The notes under the pieces were generated by a model. That model had not been told where the DNA came from and did no database searches. It was given only the letters and a program-made list of their open reading frames with translations. Made by a program: the position numbers and the translations under genes. Positions 16,075 through 23,911 of a stretch of DNA of 36,450 nucleotides are shown here, one piece after another (the stretch's first letter is position 1; every line of letters begins with the position of its first letter). This stretch comes from Oscillospiraceae bacterium (GTDB taxonomy: Bacteria > Bacillota > Clostridia > Oscillospirales > Ruminococcaceae), in contig WRBI01000028.1 in NCBI GenBank assembly GCA_009784625.1, forward strand, positions 1 through 36,450. Direction: 5' to 3'.

Positions 16075-16632
16075 CTACTTCACCTCCCCGGATGAAGAAT
16101 CTTCAACGCCCATTGCTTCATCGGTGTTTTCGCCCAGCTTATAGTTGCTTGAGATGTAGATCTCTTTTTTGGTAATGTTCAGGATAAAACTGCGGCCATA
16201 CTCGAAAGCGGCCAGCGCAAAACCGATGGGCAGGGGCAGAACGGTCAGCCAGACCGGAATCCGCAAAGACGGCGTTACCCGGCCAAGGTTTTGCACGGTC
16301 AAAACATACTCGATGGCCATATAAGTCAGAAAGCCCATCATGATACAAGTACCCAGACAGATGATGATCATCATGATCTTTTTGACCTTGAGGTTTACAA
16401 CGTCAAAGATGATGGACATGCTGATATGCCGAGCCTTGCGGGCACAGTAGCCGAGCGCAAAGAATGTGACAAGCACGGTCAAAGCGATCCCGACTTCTTC
16501 GGTAAACCCCCAGCTGGCGTTAAAGACAATGCGGCTGATTACACCGCCGATCAGGATAAACGCCATCAAAAGGATGGCGGTCGCCAGGATGGCCTCCTCG
16601 ATTTTTGACATGATCGCGTCGAATTTTTTCAA
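16075..16632 (-). CDS. TRAP transporter small permease (DctQ)
   Basis: 185 residues with four membrane segments (about 12-33, 47-66, 84-108, 127-150) and the DctQ signature W(G)FTEE at about residue 42. A GTG at 16641 lies inside the ribosome binding site AAAGGAGG, so the TTG at 16632 (8-nt spacing) is the plausible start, giving an MKKFDAIMSK N-terminus. The C-terminus carries an acidic tail of about 30 residues. Third-last gene of the catabolic operon; its stop abuts the DctM start. Confidence 0.92.
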   Translation of the reverse strand: MKKFDAIMSKIEEAILATAILLMAFILIGGVISRIVFNASWGFTEEVGIALTVLVTFFALGYCARKARHISMSIIFDVVNLKVKKIMMIIICLGTCIMMGFLTYMAIEYVLTVQNLGRVTPSLRIPVWLTVLPLPIGFALAAFEYGRSFILNITKKEIYISSNYKLGENTDEAMGVEDSSSGEVK

Positions 16633-16646
16633 GGCATCCACCTCCT

Positions 16647-17867
16647 TTAAAAGCAGTATTCAAGCCCGTTAAAACGCCGGCTGAGTTCACCCACATCCCC
16701 GCGGACGGCTTCGGGGCTCTCGCCATCTAACATGACGCGCTTGATCAGCAAGGCGATTTCTTCCATCTCTTTTTCTTTCATCCCGCGCCGGGTGGCTTCC
16801 TGCGTACCCAGCCGCACATCGGATGAGCTCCCCGAAAAGTCGTCGGAAAGGAGGATATCGGCCATTTCCAGCCGTTTGGCAACCGACTGGCCGCCCCCGT
16901 CTGTCTCAAGCAGGATGATATGGGTGTCGCTGTACCCCCGCTCTTTCCCACGGATTTTAAAGCCGTGGGCGTCCAGCGCTTTGCTGAGTGCTTTTGTGTT
17001 CTTGACAATCTGAGCGGCATAGTCTGCGCCAAACGCTTTCATTTCCAGAATGGCGGCGGCCAGTGCGGGCAGGCGGTGAATGTGGTGAGAGGTGACCAGG
17101 GAGGGTGAAATAGTCTTGCCGATTTTGTCCATCAGATCCGCCCGGTTAGAGACCACAAAGCCGCCTTGTGGGCCGGGGAATGATTTGTGGGTCGAGCCGA
17201 ACATAACGTCCGCGCCCTCATCCAGCGGGTTGGGCATAGCGCCGCCGGCAATCAGGCCGGTGACGTGGGCGGCGTCGTAGCCGACCAGAATATTCAACTC
17301 ATCAGCCACCGGGCGGAAAGCTTTGACCGGCTCGGCGAACAATGTCCCCGATCCGCCAAAGATGACCAGTTTGGGCTTAAGTTCCCGCACCTGCGCCACC
17401 AGCCCGTCAAAGTCGACCCCGCCGTTTTTGTCAAAAGGCATATAATCGATCCGGATGGTTTTGCCAAGCTGAGAAATGTCGCACATCGGCCCGACCATCC
17501 CGTGCCCCCAATCCGCAAGTGAGACCTCGATGACCAGGTCGTCCACTTCGAGCAGGGCCAGCGCGACCGCCATCCCGGCCAGATGCCCGCTAATCGGGCG
17601 CAGGTCGGCGTACTTGGCGTGAAAGATATCGCAGACCAGCGCCTGTGTTTGCATTTCAAACTCGTGGATATATCGGTTGCCGGTGTACTCGCGGTTTTGG
17701 GGGTTGCCGGTCTCGTAACAGCCGTACCGGTTGCTAAGGTCGGAGGTCTGATGCCCGCGCACAAACTCAGAGGCGTAGTTTTCGGAAGCGATCAGGTTGA
17801 GACAGCTTTCGCGGTAACTCAAGTGTTTTTTGAGCAGGTTGTCAATGTCTCTCGGATTTTCAAACAA
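16647..17867 (-). CDS. Divergent serine hydroxymethyltransferase-like PLP enzyme
   Basis: 406 residues, fold-type I PLP enzyme of the SHMT family. Conserved: LIASENYAS with the general-acid Glu29, DAAHVTGLIAGG with Asp198 and His201 (PLP pyridine and ring stacking), Lys228 in GSTHKSFPGPQGG (Schiff base), and Arg352 in DVRLGTQEATRRG (carboxylate). Changed from GlyA: the KRYYGG motif is NREYTGNRY, HSGSQAN is ISGHLAG, and GPRGG is GPQGG. These changes affect the folate and substrate side, so folate-dependent glycine synthesis is doubtful; a beta-hydroxy-amino-acid aldolase is more likely. Start is TTG at 17867 with AAAGGAG 10 nt upstream. It lies between the amidohydrolase and TRAP genes. Confidence 0.88.
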   Translation of the reverse strand: MFENPRDIDNLLKKHLSYRESCLNLIASENYASEFVRGHQTSDLSNRYGCYETGNPQNREYTGNRYIHEFEMQTQALVCDIFHAKYADLRPISGHLAGMAVALALLEVDDLVIEVSLADWGHGMVGPMCDISQLGKTIRIDYMPFDKNGGVDFDGLVAQVRELKPKLVIFGGSGTLFAEPVKAFRPVADELNILVGYDAAHVTGLIAGGAMPNPLDEGADVMFGSTHKSFPGPQGGFVVSNRADLMDKIGKTISPSLVTSHHIHRLPALAAAILEMKAFGADYAAQIVKNTKALSKALDAHGFKIRGKERGYSDTHIILLETDGGGQSVAKRLEMADILLSDDFSGSSSDVRLGTQEATRRGMKEKEMEEIALLIKRVMLDGESPEAVRGDVGELSRRFNGLEYCF

Positions 17868-17892
17868 TCGCAGTCAACTCCTTTGCGTTGCG

Positions 17893-19065
17893 TTATGGGG
17901 TCAGCTTTGCGGCCACAATCCGCAGGAAAATCTCGACCCCATGTGTCAGACTGTCTTCGTCAATGTCAAATTTTGGGTGGTGATGCGGGGTGTCCGTACC
18001 CTTTTCGGGGTTGCCTGTCCCCACAAAGAAGAAACAGCTGGGCACGCGGTGTGAGAACTCGGCGAAATCCTCGCCGCCCATACAATAGTAAGAGGTGATG
18101 TTCTCGCCGCCGAGTGCCGCACCGGCCGCCGCCCGGACAAGGTCGCAGACTGCGGGGCTGTTGGACATGGACGGGTTTGAGGGCGTCCATTTGAGTTCGC
18201 AGGCAACGCCGTAAATCTGTTCGACCCCTTTGAGGATATTCTCGAACCCGCCCTTTAGGCGCGGCTTGCTGACCGGCTCGTCGGCCAGCAGATAGCGCAT
18301 GGTTCCCGAGAGGGTGACTTCGCTTGCGATGACGTTGCAGGCGGTTCCGCCCTTGATCTCGCCGAACAGGATGACGGCTGAGTCGAGCGGATCCATGCTG
18401 CGGGTTTGGAGGTGCTGCGCCATCTCGACAATCTTACAGGCGGCGGGGATGGGGTCGATGGCGTGCTGGGGGGCGGCGGTGTGCCCGCTTTTTCCCCGCA
18501 CAACAATGTCGAAGTGTTCAAGCGCGGCCATCACCGCGCCGGGCGCGACCCCAGCCTTGCCGGTAGGCAGATCCGACCAGATGTGCTGGGCAAAAGCCAT
18601 ATCCACTTTTGGGTTGTCGAGGATTCCAGCCTCAATCATGGCAAGCGCCCCGGCCTCCTCCTCGTTGGGCTGAAAGACCAGCTTTACGTTCCCGCAAAGC
18701 CGGTCGCGCATCTCGCAGAGAATCTTGGCGGTGACCAGCAGGACAGCCATGTGGGCGTCGTGGCCGCAGGCGTGCATAACCCCGGGGTTCTTACTGGCGA
18801 AAGGCAGGCCGGTATCCTCGTTTTGGTGAAGCGCGTCCATATCCGCCCGCAGCAGGATGGTCGGCCCCGGCTTCCCGCCTTTGATGGTGGCGACCACCCC
18901 GGTGGTTGTGACCACTTCGGGTTCCAGCCCCAAGCCTTTCAGGTACTGCTGAATTTTCTTGGAGGTTTCAAATTCCTGATACCCGATTTCGGGGTTTGCG
19001 TGGAAGTGCCGCCTTAGCTCGACCAGTTCATCAAAATGGTCTTTGCTCAGTTGCTTACAGTCCAT
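17893..19065 (-). CDS. M20D-type amidohydrolase
   Basis: About 391 residues. Metal-binding signatures are all present: ILLRADMDAL (about 70), HACGHDAHM (about 98), QPNEEEAGA (about 130), a HIWSDLPTG segment with the dimerisation-domain start, and the C-terminal GGEDFAEFSHRVPSCFFFVG. The M20D subfamily removes N-acyl groups from amino acids (hippurate, N-acetyl-amino-acid and IAA-amino-acid hydrolases). In this operon it is well placed to deacetylate the N-acetyl-diaminobutyrate product of the DoeA-like enzyme. ATG at 19071 sits 1 nt from the GGGAGG site, so ATG at 19065 (7-nt spacing) is preferred. The gap to the doeA-like gene is 13 nt. Confidence 0.93.
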   Translation of the reverse strand: MDCKQLSKDHFDELVELRRHFHANPEIGYQEFETSKKIQQYLKGLGLEPEVVTTTGVVATIKGGKPGPTILLRADMDALHQNEDTGLPFASKNPGVMHACGHDAHMAVLLVTAKILCEMRDRLCGNVKLVFQPNEEEAGALAMIEAGILDNPKVDMAFAQHIWSDLPTGKAGVAPGAVMAALEHFDIVVRGKSGHTAAPQHAIDPIPAACKIVEMAQHLQTRSMDPLDSAVILFGEIKGGTACNVIASEVTLSGTMRYLLADEPVSKPRLKGGFENILKGVEQIYGVACELKWTPSNPSMSNSPAVCDLVRAAAGAALGGENITSYYCMGGEDFAEFSHRVPSCFFFVGTGNPEKGTDTPHHHPKFDIDEDSLTHGVEIFLRIVAAKLTP

Positions 19066-19078
19066 TTTCATGCCTCCC

Positions 19079-20254
19079 TTACTTGCTCAGGAGTTTGCGC
19101 GGGTAAGTCGAGAAGCAGACCGCGCCTTTGTCGGTCATGTAGAAGGGCTCGCTGATCTCAACGCCGCAGTCATCCAGCCAGATGCCGGGCATCAGGTGGA
19201 AGCACATGCCGGGTACAAGGACGGTCTTATCGCCCGGGCGCAGGCTGGCGGTGTGCTCGCCCCAATCGGGGGGATAGCCGAGACCGATTGGGTAGCCGCA
19301 CCGGGAGTCTTTGATAAAGCCGCTTTTGGCGATCGACTTTGCCCATGTTCGCTCGATGTCCTCACAGGTCATACCGGGGCGGATGGCTTCGAGCGCGGTG
19401 GTCAGCCCCTCGACAACCGTGTCGGCCAAATCCAGAATCCTTTGCTCTACCTTGCCCAAAATCATGGTTCTGGCCAGCGGGCAGTGGTAGCGGCGGTAGT
19501 TCCCCGAAAGTTCGAGGATGATCGTCTCGCCGTCTTTGTAAGGCTGATCGGTCCAGCTCAGGTGGGGGGTGGAAGTCCGCTCGCCGGCCGGCATCAGCGG
19601 AATGATGGAAGAGTAATCCCCGCCGAATTCGGGGGTACCGGCATACTGCGCGTGGGCAACTTTGGCCGCCGCGTCACACTGGCGAACCCCGACCGCGACC
19701 GCGTCGTAAGCGACTTCCATCACTCGCTCGGCGATCTTGGCCGCCCGCTTCATGTACTCGATTTCGTTGTCGCTTTTGACGATCTTGACCCAGTTGACCA
19801 AAACGGTCGCGTCGAGAAACTTGGCGTCCGGCAGCTCGCGCTCGATGACTTCCTGACATTTGGCGGTGTAGTAGTAGTGGTCCATCTCGGTGCCGATCCG
19901 CTTGGTTTGCAGGTTCTTTTCGCGCACAATGTCGGCCACAAAGCTGTAAGGATGTTTGACCGGGTTCTGCACATATGTATCGTCATAGGGGCGGATGTTT
20001 TCTTCACTCAGCCAGCTGGTCAGGCGGGCGGCGTTTGAATCCTGGCCTCTTCCCCACCAGATTGGCTCATCGAGGTCTAAGGCGACGACCAGCCCCTGAT
20101 GGACATAGAACGACCATCCGTCAAAGCCGGTCAGCCAGTTCATGTTGGCCGGGTCTTCGATGAGTAAAACGTCGACCCCCTTTTCTTGCATGGCGGTTTT
20201 TGTTTTCGCCAAACGGCTTTTGTACTCTTCAACAGCGAAATGGAGCTCTTTCAT
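19079..20254 (-). CDS. DoeA-like ectoine hydrolase (M24/creatinase family)
   Basis: 391 residues with an N-terminal creatinase domain (1-160) and a pita-bread C-domain (165-391). Stretches I remember from DoeA/EutD ectoine hydrolases recur: NWLTGFDGWSFYVHQ (39-53), WGRGQDSN (67-74), YHCPLART (256-263), KDSRCGYPIGLGYPPDWGEHT (315-335) and SLRPGD. The two Asp metal ligands of true M24 peptidases are absent (ILELSG and CPLART replace the LDAG and DITRT types), so it is a non-peptidase, creatinase-like amidinohydrolase. DoeA opens the ectoine ring to N-acetyl-diaminobutyrate. GTG at 20257 is possible, but ATG at 20254 has better spacing from GGGAGG. Confidence 0.82.
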   Translation of the reverse strand: MKELHFAVEEYKSRLAKTKTAMQEKGVDVLLIEDPANMNWLTGFDGWSFYVHQGLVVALDLDEPIWWGRGQDSNAARLTSWLSEENIRPYDDTYVQNPVKHPYSFVADIVREKNLQTKRIGTEMDHYYYTAKCQEVIERELPDAKFLDATVLVNWVKIVKSDNEIEYMKRAAKIAERVMEVAYDAVAVGVRQCDAAAKVAHAQYAGTPEFGGDYSSIIPLMPAGERTSTPHLSWTDQPYKDGETIILELSGNYRRYHCPLARTMILGKVEQRILDLADTVVEGLTTALEAIRPGMTCEDIERTWAKSIAKSGFIKDSRCGYPIGLGYPPDWGEHTASLRPGDKTVLVPGMCFHLMPGIWLDDCGVEISEPFYMTDKGAVCFSTYPRKLLSK

Positions 20255-20269
20255 CACTTAACCTCCCTA

Positions 20270-20443
20270 TAATTGTCGACTGTCGATTGCTGACAGCCGA
20301 TTGTTAACTGTTGATTGTTGACAATATGAATCATAATTGACAGTTGACAATGGACAATTATTGAGTCCGCCACGCGGACATTATTTAAATAAATCGCAAA
20401 GCGATACATTCACTGTCAACTGTCCATTGTCCATTGTCAATTG
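20270..20443. repeat. TTGACAA-heptad palindromic repeat, copy D (extended)
   Basis: The core at 20334-20440 has left units ttgacagttgacaatggaca, a gtccgc-cac-gcggac palindrome (20365-20379), an atcgc-aaa-gcgat palindrome and right-arm ctgtcaactgtccattgtc units. A second, diverged block of tgtcgat/tgttgac units extends it to 20272. It separates the GntR gene from the doeA-like gene. It may form strong RNA structure within the operon transcript. Confidence 0.85.
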
Positions 20444-20446
20444 CAT

Positions 20447-21121
20447 TTAGTGTGGAAAATCGCAAATGATGTGGTCAATCAGCGACTGTTTGCAGTTTTT
20501 TATGTCGCCGGCGCGCAGGCATTGCAGGATGGCGTAGTGGTCGGTCGCGGTTTTCATCAAGTCTTGGGTCATTTTGGTGTCGTGCAGCATGGCGATCCGC
20601 AGCTGGAAGAAATAGTCATCCAAGATTTTTTCTTTGCGTTTGCTGCGGGATTTGCGCCAGATGTACTGGTGAAATTCGATATCCTTTTTGTTTATGGCAA
20701 GCAGCGCTTCGTCCGGGTCGGATTGCCCGCCTGCGATCTCGACCATTTCTTCCACAATCCGGTCAAGGTCGTCAAAGTCGGGCGCTTCAAGTTTGTTTTG
20801 GGTGATCAAATCCTCCAGGATAGAAGTTTCGATGAGCAGGCGGATCTCAAAGACTTCGTTGATGCTTTCGCGGTCAAAAGTGGTCACATAAGCGCCCCGG
20901 CGCGGCTCTACCGTGATGATGCCGGTCTGTTCAACGGCTTTGATGGCCTCGCGCACCGGCCCGCGGCTGATCCCCAGCGTTTCGGCAATGTCGGTCTCAA
21001 GCAGATGGTCGCCGCCCTTGTACACCCCGCGCAGGATGTTGTCTTTAATATATTCCTCCACCATTGTCGAAAGGTTCTCCCTTTGCATAATGCTGGCCGA
21101 AAGTGAATTTCGCGTCGTCAT
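20447..21121 (-). CDS. GntR-family regulator, FCD (FadR) subfamily
   Basis: 224 residues. The winged HTH occupies about residues 18-85 (LLETDIAETLGISRGPVREAIKAVEQTGIITVEPRRGAYV), complete with the SRGPVREA recognition helix. The all-helical FCD ligand domain has the metal/carboxylate His set: EFHQYIW (about 153), TDHYAIL (about 193) and LIDHII (about 216). FCD regulators usually bind carboxylates made or consumed by their operon. Start ATG at 21121 with GAGGTG at 8-nt spacing. It precedes the catabolic genes on the same strand and has its own promoter with a palindrome over the start point, so autoregulation is likely. Known ectoine operons use the MocR-type EnuR instead. Confidence 0.93.
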   Translation of the reverse strand: MTTRNSLSASIMQRENLSTMVEEYIKDNILRGVYKGGDHLLETDIAETLGISRGPVREAIKAVEQTGIITVEPRRGAYVTTFDRESINEVFEIRLLIETSILEDLITQNKLEAPDFDDLDRIVEEMVEIAGGQSDPDEALLAINKKDIEFHQYIWRKSRSKRKEKILDDYFFQLRIAMLHDTKMTQDLMKTATDHYAILQCLRAGDIKNCKQSLIDHIICDFPH

Positions 21122-21150
21122 TTTTCCACACCTCTGTGGTAATCTGGTGA

Positions 21151-21191
21151 GTGAACTACAGATTGTCGATTGTTGACAATCTGTAGTTCAC
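21151..21191 (-). promoter_or_regulatory. Palindromic operator or leader hairpin before gntR
   Basis: A perfect 17-bp inverted repeat (gtgaactacagattgtc / gacaatctgtagttcac) with a 7-nt spacer. It begins directly next to the -10 box at 21192-21197 and covers the expected transcription start, which is the position of a repressor operator. It could alternatively act as an RNA hairpin in the leader. Confidence 0.6.
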
Positions 21192-21220
21192 AGTGTATCA
21201 CGGCTGAAAATACAAGTCAA
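21192..21220 (-). promoter_or_regulatory. Promoter of gntR and the catabolic operon
   Basis: On the minus strand TTGACT (21220-21215) and TACACT (21197-21192) are separated by 17 nt, about 70 nt upstream of the gntR start. Confidence 0.65.
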
Positions 21221-21333
21221 CGATACTTATAGACGTATTTTTGCGCGTTTGTTTGTTGAATATGTACAGCAAACAGACCGGGGAAATTACAAGGTGTATC
21301 TTCATGTCAATAAGACAAACAGGTCAGCACGCC

Positions 21334-22098
21334 CTAAGATGATTTGTTTTTGAAAGTATATGCAATGGATTTTTTAGGGCAAATATCGATACATTCCCCA
21401 CACAATATACATTCGGGGTTTTTCATGTTTGCGGCTTTAACCATCGCTTTTACATCCAGGCTCATGGGGCATTTTTTTGTACATAAATTACAGCCTGTGC
21501 AGCTTTCCCGATCTGACTTTAAGCGCAGCCTGGGCAATTTAAGCCGGTCCGACACCTTGGTTCCGATAATCATGAAAGGCGCCATCCAGCACACGCAGTG
21601 GCAGGTCGCGCGCTTGCCCACAATCAGATGTGATGTGACTATAAGCAAAATTACGCCGAAATAAATCATATATCTATATGGCGCAATCAAGAAAATCCAG
21701 TTGTCAACTGTGCCGGCGAAAAAGTCTACTTCATTCACGCCCCCCGCCCGTATAAATAAAGCGATAGTCACGAGCACCCACGGCACCCAGATCAGCCACT
21801 TGACTGCGTTGACTTTCGTGTTTTCTATTCTTTTTTCACTTACGAGCATCATACATTCCTGCAGCCCCCCGGCCGAACAAAGATACCCGCAAAACGCTCT
21901 GCCCAAAAAGAGCGAGGTTAGAAATTGCAGCAAAAATATGATAACCGCACCCGTAAGAATGCCGCCAAACGCGGCATATATCACAGGCAAGGCCGGCGAA
22001 AGCCAGGTAATTGTTATTGGGAACAAGAGAAACATCCCAATGATGATGGCTTTTCTAATGCTCTGCCGTTTCTTTGTTTTGCCCACCGAATCCCTCAT
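21334..22098 (-). CDS. NapH-like 4Fe-4S membrane protein
   Basis: 254 residues with about five membrane segments. The polyferredoxin signatures of the NapH/CcoG/RnfB-like family are present: GRAFCGYLCSAGG in the first half, CHCVCWMAPF in the middle, and two C-terminal 4Fe-4S sites, CTGCNLCTKKCP and CILCGECIDICP. It probably transfers electrons across or along the cytoplasmic membrane to a reductase, but no partner reductase is adjacent. Base composition is AT-richer than the surrounding genes, suggesting acquisition. The ribosome binding site before the ATG at 22098 is weak (TTGAG). The gene stands alone on the minus strand. Confidence 0.88.
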   Translation of the reverse strand: MRDSVGKTKKRQSIRKAIIIGMFLLFPITITWLSPALPVIYAAFGGILTGAVIIFLLQFLTSLFLGRAFCGYLCSAGGLQECMMLVSEKRIENTKVNAVKWLIWVPWVLVTIALFIRAGGVNEVDFFAGTVDNWIFLIAPYRYMIYFGVILLIVTSHLIVGKRATCHCVCWMAPFMIIGTKVSDRLKLPRLRLKSDRESCTGCNLCTKKCPMSLDVKAMVKAANMKNPECILCGECIDICPKKSIAYTFKNKSS

Positions 22099-22270
22099 CT
22101 CAAGTTAAACTGAAATATTGCCCTGCCTGTATAATGCGAAGATGCAGGGCGTTCGCGCTTTAATGATTATAGCACATACGGGGTGGAGATAAAAGAAAAA
22201 CTGAAAGCAGCCCGTGTGGCTGCTGTAAAATCTTTGACCCTATACGGCGGGGGGCGGGATGTTTTTTTTG

Positions 22271-22299
22271 TTGACTCTTTTTGACTCTTGCATTATCAT
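22271..22299 (+). promoter_or_regulatory. Promoter of the prolyl-tRNA deacylase gene
   Basis: TTGACT (22271-22276) and TATCAT (22294-22299) with a 17-nt spacer, 39 nt before the ATG at 22339. Confidence 0.6.
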
Positions 22300-22338
22300 G
22301 CAAGGTAGCGAGATGTTACAGACACAGGAGGCAAAGAT

Positions 22339-22842
22339 ATGACAACCGACAACCTGTCCCGCCGGGCAAAGACCCTCGCAAAGCTGGATGAAATCGGTGT
22401 TGAATACACCATGACCGAACATCCGGCCGTCTACACAATCGAAGAGATGGACAACCTGGGGATTACTCAGCAGGGGCTGGTCTGCAAAAACCTGTTCCTG
22501 CGCGACGCCAAGGGAAAGCGGCATTTTCTGGTGGTGCTGCACAAGGATAAGCAGGCCGACCTAAACCGGCTCAAAGAGCTGCTGGACAGCACCCGCTTAA
22601 GTTTTGCGTCGGCTGACCGGCTGATGCGGATTCTTGGCCTTACCCAGGGCGAGGTGACCCCGCTTGGTGTGTTAAACGACGAGCGGGCGCAGGCTGAGGT
22701 TGTGCTGGACGCGGACATTGTCGGCCAGCCCTGTCTGGGTGTCCACCCCAACGAAAACACCGCAACCGTCTGGATTTCGTACCAAGACTTGTACAAGGTA
22801 CTAAACAGGAGCGGCAGCCGCGTTGTGGTTTTGAAATTGTAA
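22339..22842 (+). CDS. Prolyl-tRNA deacylase, YbaK/ProX family
   Basis: 167 residues with a single YbaK/EbsC editing domain over nearly the whole length. Conserved elements: TEHPAVYTIEEM near residues 25-36, the catalytic-lysine region GLVCKNLFLRDAKGKRHFLVVL (about 45-66), LGLTQGEVTPLGVLNDE (about 98-114) and the HPNENTATVWIS strand near residue 135. Proteins of this form (ProXp-ala/PrdX type) remove alanine mischarged onto tRNA-Pro in trans. The start follows ACAGGAGG at good spacing. Its own promoter at 22271-22299 and the absence of close neighbours indicate a single-gene unit. Confidence 0.92.
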   Translation: MTTDNLSRRAKTLAKLDEIGVEYTMTEHPAVYTIEEMDNLGITQQGLVCKNLFLRDAKGKRHFLVVLHKDKQADLNRLKELLDSTRLSFASADRLMRILGLTQGEVTPLGVLNDERAQAEVVLDADIVGQPCLGVHPNENTATVWISYQDLYKVLNRSGSRVVVLKL

Positions 22843-23018
22843 GCCGCGATGACGATATGTAGATGGTTTTCGCTGGAATCTGATTGCTGTCGAGCCAAAA
22901 ACAAAATCTTCACAATCGTTTGGCTGCGGGGATTTTGTCATGTCTTATTTGGGTATTTGGATGCACCTGATTCTTTTTTGCGCATAAACTGGCTTAAAAC
23001 GATTTAGGAGTGAAGCCA

Positions 23019-23771
23019 ATGCATTGCCCATCTAAGCTTACATATGTCATCGGACAAGGGGATAACCTTTATCGGCTCGCAAAGCATTTTGGGACAACTG
23101 TACCGCGAATTCTCGCGCTTAACCCGGGGCTCGACCCGCACAATCTGCAAATTGGGTCGGAAATAACGATTTGCTCAAGGAAAAGACCTCAAGCGCAAGA
23201 CAGGCCCCAGAGCCCGCCCGCCTGCCCGGACAGCGCGAAGCAGATGGATTTGATCAGCCATATGCGGCTGGTATGGAGCCAGCATGTCTACTGGACGCGG
23301 ATGCTGCTGATCAGTATTGCCGAGCGGTTAAAGGATTTGGACGCGGTGACGGCGCGGCTTATGCAAAACCCGGGCGACATAGCAAAGATTTTTGAGGATT
23401 ATTATGGCCCTGACACTGCAAAGGCCATCGAACAGCTGTTGACCGAGCACCTTCAGATCGGTGCCGAGCTGATTACGGCCCTGCGCGACGGAAAGGCCGG
23501 CCAGGCAGAAGAGCTAAACGAGCGGTGGTATTTAAACGCGGATAAAATGGCCGGAGCGTTTAGCGGCATCAGCCCATATTACCGGGAAGAGGAAATGCGG
23601 GAGATGCTTTACCGGCATCTTGACCTCACCAAACAGGAGGTGGCCAAACGGCTTTCGGGTGACTATCCCGCGGATATCAAAGCGTTTGATCTGGTTGAGA
23701 GAGAGGCGATTATGATGGCGGATGCTTTCTCCTCCGGGATGATTCGCCAGTTCCCGCAGATGTTCAGCTAA
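23019..23771 (+). CDS. LysM-domain protein with conserved C-terminal helical domain
   Basis: 250 residues. A LysM domain at about residues 8-52 (YVIGQGDNLYRLAKHFGTTVPRILALNPGLDPHNLQIGSEITIC) binds peptidoglycan or chitin-like glycans. A Pro-rich linker leads to a helical domain of about 175 residues starting MRLVWSQHVYWTRMLLISIAERLKDLD. This domain is common in Clostridia proteins that are sometimes mislabelled acetylglutamate kinase; no kinase motif is visible. There is no signal peptide, so a spore-coat or forespore location is possible, as for SafA-like LysM proteins. A GTG at 23010 lies too close to AGGAG; ATG at 23019 has 8-nt spacing. Confidence 0.85.
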   Translation: MHCPSKLTYVIGQGDNLYRLAKHFGTTVPRILALNPGLDPHNLQIGSEITICSRKRPQAQDRPQSPPACPDSAKQMDLISHMRLVWSQHVYWTRMLLISIAERLKDLDAVTARLMQNPGDIAKIFEDYYGPDTAKAIEQLLTEHLQIGAELITALRDGKAGQAEELNERWYLNADKMAGAFSGISPYYREEEMREMLYRHLDLTKQEVAKRLSGDYPADIKAFDLVEREAIMMADAFSSGMIRQFPQMFS

Positions 23772-23780
23772 AAAATTGCG

Positions 23781-23816
23781 AAAAAACACTTAGCTCACTT
23801 GAGCTAAGTGTTTTTT
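23781..23816 (+). terminator. Rho-independent terminator
   Basis: A perfect 16-bp stem (aaaaaacacttagctc / gagctaagtgtttttt) with an ACTT loop, 10 nt after the LysM gene stop. The A/T flanks allow function in both directions. Confidence 0.93.
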
Positions 23817-23911
23817 GGAGCGGGTTACAAGCGGGACTCTAATGCTCAGTCTTCTTCCGGCAGATCATCGCTGTTAATGAATATATTTTCGGCAACTTGC
23901 CGTGCTTTCAG

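Noticed and set aside
19043-20038. 331-codon plus-strand open frame
   Set aside because: Antisense shadow of the DoeA-like gene, produced by GC-rich codon bias; no ribosome site or family pattern.
19079-20254. Xaa-Pro dipeptidase call for the M24 gene
   Set aside because: Metal-ligand Asp residues are missing and the motif set matches the DoeA/creatinase branch.
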